DNA of 10,082 nt from an uncultured Blautia sp. GTDB taxonomy: Bacteria > Bacillota > Clostridia > Lachnospirales > Lachnospiraceae. The stretch is taken from NCBI GenBank assembly GCA_934408705.1, contig CAKRVL010000087.1, positions 1 to 10,082 of the forward strand. Reading direction: 5' to 3'. The position numbers and the translations under genes are program-made. Below the pieces are notes generated by a model. That model was not told the DNA's origin. It searched no databases and saw nothing but the letters and a program-made list of their open reading frames with translations. Shown here piece after piece: positions 6,895 to 10,082 of the stretch (positions are counted from its first letter, which is position 1; each line of letters starts with the position of its first letter).

Positions 6895-7867
6895 ACAATG
6901 GCTTGTGCTGGTGTGCATAGCCCTGGCGGTGTGCCTGATTTCAGGAGGTATGCTGTATATCCGTCAGAAAAATGATAACAAAAAATGGTCGTTGATCTAT
7001 ATACCGAAAACAGAAGACGGAACCAATGACTTCTGGACTTCCCTGATTTCCGGAACCAGAATGGCAGCTCAGGAATGGGGGGCTGATCTGGAGGTGATGG
7101 CTCCTGAGAGAGAACAGGATGTAGATGTGCAGAACAGACTTCTGGCAGAAGCTATCAGGAAAAACCCGGATGCCATTCTGTTTTCCCCCTCCAGCTTTGA
7201 TGCGTCTGACGAACTGCTGCAGGAGGCAAAGGAAAAGGGAATCAGGATCACATTTATTGACTCCTATACAGAAAATAATATTCAGGATATGACAGTGGCG
7301 ACTGATAATATTGAAGCCGGAAAGCTGTTGGGAGAATATGCCAGAACTCTTATTAACAAGGATTCCAAAATCGTTATAGTAAGCCATGTAAAAGGGGTGT
7401 CTACTGCTGTTGAGAGAGAGAAGGGATTCCGTGAGGGACTGGGGGATTATAATAAGAATGTAGTTGATGTGGTGTATTGTAATTCTCTGTTTGACAAGGC
7501 ATCCCAGCTTGCAGAAGAGCTGATGGAGAGGTATCCTGATCTGGAGCTGATTGCCGGAATGAATGAATATTCTTCTGTAGGTGCAGCGCGGGCAGTCCAG
7601 AAGCTGGGAAAAGAGAACCAGATCCAGGTAGTAGGAGTAGACAGTTCACAGGAAGCAGTACAGCTTATGGAGAAAGGTGTTTTTAAGGGGATTGTTGTCC
7701 AGAAGGCATTTAAGATGGGATATCTTGGGGTGACTGAGACTGTACGTATGCTCCAGGGCAAGCCCTACGATGAAAATGTAAATTCCGGTTGTCAGCTTGT
7801 AACTCCAGAGAATATGTATTCCAGTGAAATCGAGAAATTAATTTTTCCATTTAACACTTTAAAATAA
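6881..7867 (+). CDS. Membrane-anchored sugar-binding (Peripla_BP_4 type) sensor protein
   Basis: Encodes 328 residues; AGGAGG at 6869-6874 lies 6 bp before ATG 6881. The N-terminus MKKRKQWLVLVCIALAVCLI is a single hydrophobic helix (about 7-27) ending in SGGMLYIRQ, with no lipobox cysteine and no clear signal peptidase site, so it probably stays as a membrane anchor. The rest is a type I periplasmic-binding-protein fold of the ribose/galactose/xylose class: IYIPKTEDGTNDFW, the AIRKNPDAILFSPSSFDA strand, TVATDNIEAGKLLGEYA, the GFREGL helix, LIAGMNEYSSVGAARAV and VVGVDSSQEA. Gram-positive transport-type binding proteins are usually lipoproteins; this one is anchored differently and overlaps the kinase gene by 14 bp. 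I infer that it is the ligand-sensing third component, like XylFII of the XylFII-LytS system. A transport role for the adjacent permease cannot be excluded. The sugar is not determined; fucose is favoured by neighbours only. Confidence 0.87.
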   Translation: MKKRKQWLVLVCIALAVCLISGGMLYIRQKNDNKKWSLIYIPKTEDGTNDFWTSLISGTRMAAQEWGADLEVMAPEREQDVDVQNRLLAEAIRKNPDAILFSPSSFDASDELLQEAKEKGIRITFIDSYTENNIQDMTVATDNIEAGKLLGEYARTLINKDSKIVIVSHVKGVSTAVEREKGFREGLGDYNKNVVDVVYCNSLFDKASQLAEELMERYPDLELIAGMNEYSSVGAARAVQKLGKENQIQVVGVDSSQEAVQLMEKGVFKGIVVQKAFKMGYLGVTETVRMLQGKPYDENVNSGCQLVTPENMYSSEIEKLIFPFNTLK

Positions 7868-7873
7868 CAATGT

Positions 7874-7896
7874 GTAAATTTTTAACCTTTTTAAGG
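7874..7896 (+). promoter_or_regulatory. Candidate activator site upstream of the permease
   Basis: GTAAATTTTT at 7874-7883 exactly matches ten bases on the minus strand upstream of fucU (2239-2230). It overlaps a tandem 9-bp repeat, TTTTTAACC then TTTTTAAGG (7879-7896). The site lies about 12 bp upstream of the proposed -35, a usual position for an activator. Binding by the YesN-type regulator is inference. Confidence 0.4.
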
Positions 7897-7907
7897 AAAA
7901 TATTCTA

Positions 7908-7936
7908 TTACAATTATGCGGGATTCAATGTATGAT
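7908..7936 (+). promoter_or_regulatory. Weak candidate promoter of the transporter operon
   Basis: TATGAT at 7931-7936 is a good -10. Seventeen bases upstream, TTACAA at 7908-7913 is a poor -35. A weak -35 is common in promoters that depend on an activator, consistent with the repeat just upstream. The predicted leader would be about 95 nt. Confidence 0.4.
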
Positions 7937-7976
7937 ATAGAAAACGCAGAGAGTGCAAAGGTTATTGTTCAGGCAG

Positions 7977-7992
7977 GATTGCGAAAGCAATT
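7977..7992 (+). other. GNRA-tetraloop hairpin in the permease leader
   Basis: ATTGC (7978-7982) and GCAAT (7987-7991) pair around a GAAA tetraloop, with a flanking G-T pair (7977/7992). It lies about 34 nt before the AGGAGG. It has no U-run and is too small to be a recognised riboswitch; it may be an mRNA stability element or chance. Confidence 0.4.
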
Positions 7993-8025
7993 AAAGTGAG
8001 GGATCTGAACAGTAACAAAAAATTA

Positions 8026-8042
8026 AGGAGGGTGAAAAGTTG
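8026..8042 (+). promoter_or_regulatory. Strong ribosome site deciding a TTG start
   Basis: AGGAGG at 8026-8031 lies 8 bp before TTG at 8040-8042. No in-frame ATG gives a full N-terminus, and the basic N-terminus EKLKQNPIVKKLG fits this permease family. A TTG start with an almost perfect ribosome site is therefore the best choice. Confidence 0.75.
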
Positions 8043-9017
8043 GAAAAGTTAAAACAAAATCCAATTGTGAAGAAGCTCGGCTTGAACAGAATCCTGCTTG
8101 CATGTATTCTGGTTCTCATGTTCGTAGTTTTCAAGGCAGTACTCGGAAGTAAATTCCCTGTAGGCGACAGCATTAAATCTACTTTGAACTATGTTTACTT
8201 CCTGGGCTTCTTATCACTTGGAGTAACATTCGTAATCGCAACAGGAGGAATCGATTTCTCCATCGGACCGGTTATGTTCTGCTGTGCGCTGGTATCCGGT
8301 TACTGCATGACTTCTTATGGAGTTCCTTGTGCAGCTGCTATGGTACTGTGTGTGCTCATCGGTCTTGCATTTGGTATCTTTAATGGATGGCTGGTTTCTT
8401 ACATGTCAGTTCCACCATTCATTGTTTCCATGGCTTCCATGAACATTGCGAAAGGAATCGCTTCCGTATTTACCAAGACTCAGTCAGTCAGCTGGCCACA
8501 GAGTTCTGATCCGGTAAACGGATGGTTCCGTAACATTACTTCCTACAACGGATTTCCGGTAGGTCTTGTGATCTTCCTCGCAATGGCAGTGCTTTGCGGT
8601 ATTGTTCTTTACAATACCAAGCCAGGACGTTATATCCTTTGTCTTGGATCCAACAGTGAGGCTGTTCGTCTTTCCGGTGTTAACACCAGAAAATGGAGAA
8701 TGCTTGCATATGTAATTTGTGGATTCCTTGTAGGAATCGGAGCATTGTTCTTTGTAGCTACTTATACAACCGTTCAGCCAGGATATGGCGATCAGTATAA
8801 CAACGAAGCAATTGCAGGCTGTGTAATGGGTGGTACATCCATGGTTGGTGGACTTGCTTCCATCGGCGGTACTGTAATCGGTGTATTTATCATCTCTCTT
8901 CTTCAGCAGGGAATCATGGCATTTGGTCTTGGTAAAGGACAGCAGATGATTATTACAGGTATCATTGTTATTGTAGCAGTTTACGCTGACGTTTCTGCAA
9001 GACGCAGAAAGAACTGA
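8040..9017 (+). CDS. Sugar ABC transporter permease, RbsC/MglC/XylH family
   Basis: Encodes 325 residues, normal for this family. Multiple hydrophobic segments run through the protein after a cytoplasmic basic N-terminus; the first is near 18-35 (ILLACILVLMFVVFKAVLG). Family motifs include GGIDFSIG in the early membrane region, the cytoplasmic loop GSNSEAVRLSGV (203-214), and EAIAGCVMGGTSMVGG (256-271), corresponding to the DAIAAVVLGGTSLAGG-type signature of RbsC. It should form the membrane channel of a monosaccharide importer powered by the ATPase encoded 20 bp downstream. The start codon is TTG. Substrate cannot be read from the permease; L-fucose, ribose, galactose and xylose transporters all share this architecture. 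No transport-type binding protein gene lies just upstream or between permease and ATPase, so it is either downstream outside the window or the anchored sensor protein has a double role. Confidence 0.93.
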   Translation: MEKLKQNPIVKKLGLNRILLACILVLMFVVFKAVLGSKFPVGDSIKSTLNYVYFLGFLSLGVTFVIATGGIDFSIGPVMFCCALVSGYCMTSYGVPCAAAMVLCVLIGLAFGIFNGWLVSYMSVPPFIVSMASMNIAKGIASVFTKTQSVSWPQSSDPVNGWFRNITSYNGFPVGLVIFLAMAVLCGIVLYNTKPGRYILCLGSNSEAVRLSGVNTRKWRMLAYVICGFLVGIGALFFVATYTTVQPGYGDQYNNEAIAGCVMGGTSMVGGLASIGGTVIGVFIISLLQQGIMAFGLGKGQQMIITGIIVIVAVYADVSARRRKN

Positions 9018-9037
9018 TCATAAGGGAGGATTCGACA

Positions 9038-10082
9038 ATGGGTGAAGTTATTTTAACTATGAAGGATATTGATAAGTCCTTTCCTGGAGTTCATGCCCTG
9101 GATCATGTTAATTTCGAAGTGAAACGCGGTGAAGTACATGCACTTATGGGAGAGAACGGAGCCGGAAAGTCCACACTGATGAAGGTACTTACCGGTATTT
9201 ATCAGAAAGATTCCGGATCAATTACATATAAAGGCAAAGAGACTGAATTCCACAACACACGTGAAGCTCAAGATGCCGGAGTTGTAATCGTACATCAGGA
9301 GTTGAATATGATCGGAGATCTTACTGTTGCACAGAATATCTTTATCGGACGTGAGCCGAAAAAGGGTATCCGTGTAGATGATAAGAAGATGATCGAAGAT
9401 TCCAGGAAATTATTTCAGGATCTGAATATTGAAATCGATCCAAAAGAGAAGATGAGCAATCTTACTGTTGGTAAGCAGCAGATGTGTGAGATCGCAAAGG
9501 CTATTTCCCACAAGGCAGAGGTTATCGTTTTTGATGAGCCTTCCGCAGCTCTTACTGAGAAAGAGATTGCAGACTTATTTGAGATCATCAAGGATCTTCG
9601 TAAGAAGGGACTTGGAATCGTATACATTTCTCATCGTATGGATGAGATCAAGGTTATTACAGACCGTGTTACTGTTATGCGAGATGGTGGTTATGTAGGA
9701 ACACTGATCACAGCAGAGAGTACAAAAGAAGATATCATTAACATGATGGTTGGTCGTGTTATTTACGAAGATCCTAAGGAACATAGTATGGTTGCACCAG
9801 ATGCTCCGGTTGTTCTGAAGGTTGAGCACTTAAATGCTGGTAAGATGGTTCAGGATGTAAGCTTTGAGCTTCGTAAAGGTGAGATCCTCGGATTCTCCGG
9901 ACTTATGGGTGCCGGACGTACTGAGACTGCCAGAGCACTGTTTGGAGCAGATCCGAAGCAGAGCGGAACAATTTCCATCATGGGCAAAGATGGACAGCTG
10001 CGTGAGGTTACAATCAACAGCCCACAGGATGCTGTTAAATATGGTATCGGTTATCTGTCAGAGGACAGAAGAAGATATGGTG
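9038..10082 (+). CDS. Sugar ABC transporter ATP-binding protein (RbsA/MglA-type), 3' truncated by window
   Basis: Starts at ATG 9038 with a GGGAGGA ribosome site about 8 bp upstream; 348 codons are present and the frame is open at the right edge (family about 500 residues). The first nucleotide-binding domain has Walker A GENGAGKST (38-46), Q-loop HQELN, a degenerate signature LTVGKQQ (142-148), Walker B VIVFDEP with catalytic E167, and H-loop SHR with H199. The second domain begins near 260 and has the degenerate Walker A GLMGAGRTE (288-296) and YLSEDRRRYG (339-348), both typical of the second half of RbsA-type proteins. It hydrolyses ATP on the cytoplasmic side to drive import through the permease. 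The 20-bp spacing indicates co-transcription. In this transporter class a single fused two-domain ATPase is normal, so the two copies of the domain are expected. Sugar specificity is unknown. Confidence 0.94.
   Translation, partial: MGEVILTMKDIDKSFPGVHALDHVNFEVKRGEVHALMGENGAGKSTLMKVLTGIYQKDSGSITYKGKETEFHNTREAQDAGVVIVHQELNMIGDLTVAQNIFIGREPKKGIRVDDKKMIEDSRKLFQDLNIEIDPKEKMSNLTVGKQQMCEIAKAISHKAEVIVFDEPSAALTEKEIADLFEIIKDLRKKGLGIVYISHRMDEIKVITDRVTVMRDGGYVGTLITAESTKEDIINMMVGRVIYEDPKEHSMVAPDAPVVLKVEHLNAGKMVQDVSFELRKGEILGFSGLMGAGRTETARALFGADPKQSGTISIMGKDGQLREVTINSPQDAVKYGIGYLSEDRRRYG

Larger units (their letters stand above)
7868..8039 (+). other. Leader/promoter region before the ABC transporter
   Basis: These 172 bp without a gene separate the sensor operon from the transporter. 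No convincing terminator follows the binding-protein stop: CCTT-TTT-AAGG at 7886-7896 is only a 4-bp stem, so some read-through from the sensor operon is possible. The region holds a GTAAATTT box and tandem 9-mers (7874-7896), a weak promoter (7908-7936), a cre-like sequence (7939-7952), a tetraloop hairpin (7977-7992) and a strong ribosome site (8026-8031). Confidence 0.7.

Noticed and set aside
6187..6918. Minus-strand open frame (243 codons) opposite the histidine kinase
   Set aside because: It shadows conserved kinase motifs on the plus strand and encodes a Leu/Ile/His-rich sequence with no recognisable domain.
7885..7897. CCTT-TTT-AAGG as a terminator after the binding-protein gene
   Set aside because: The stem is only 4 bp with a 3-nt loop and is followed by A-rich, not T-rich, sequence.

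Overview
The window looks like a chromosomal segment of a low-to-moderate GC Gram-positive anaerobe, most likely a gut Clostridia of the Lachnospiraceae type. The grounds are strong AGGAGG-type ribosome binding sites, an AraC-type YesN response regulator paired with a Cache/HAMP sensor kinase, a lipoprotein ApbE, and an L-fucose catabolic gene set. The species cannot be named from the sequence alone. No rRNA, tRNA, CRISPR array, insertion sequence or phage gene was seen.

Region by region. (1) 1-203 is the C-terminus of L-fucose isomerase (fucI), closed by a strong terminator. (2) 419-1558 encodes a surface protein with a signal peptide, two bacterial SH3-like domains, a seven-unit Thr/Pro repeat stalk and a C-terminal membrane anchor. 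(3) 1648-2091, minus strand, is fucU (L-fucose mutarotase), convergent with the SH3 gene across a bidirectional terminator. (4) 2092-2421 is a divergent regulatory region with a tandem repeat, a promoter and leader hairpins. (5) 2422-7867 is a compact four-gene operon in which every junction overlaps (4, 8 and 14 bp): response regulator, ApbE flavin transferase lipoprotein, sensor histidine kinase, and a membrane-anchored periplasmic-binding-protein-like sugar sensor. (6) 7868-8039 is a leader/promoter region. (7) 8040 to the right edge holds a ribose/galactose-type ABC permease and the start of its two-domain ATPase, which runs off the window.

How the genes may work together (inference): the anchored binding protein would capture an extracellular sugar and signal through the Cache-domain kinase to the YesN-type regulator. 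The regulator would then activate the adjacent sugar ABC transporter and perhaps fucU. This resembles the XylFII-LytS-YesN three-component D-xylose system of Clostridium beijerinckii. The flanking fucI and fucU make L-fucose, or a related sugar such as D-arabinose, the leading ligand guess. The unusual element is the ApbE flavin transferase between regulator and kinase, whose substrate is not visible in the window.
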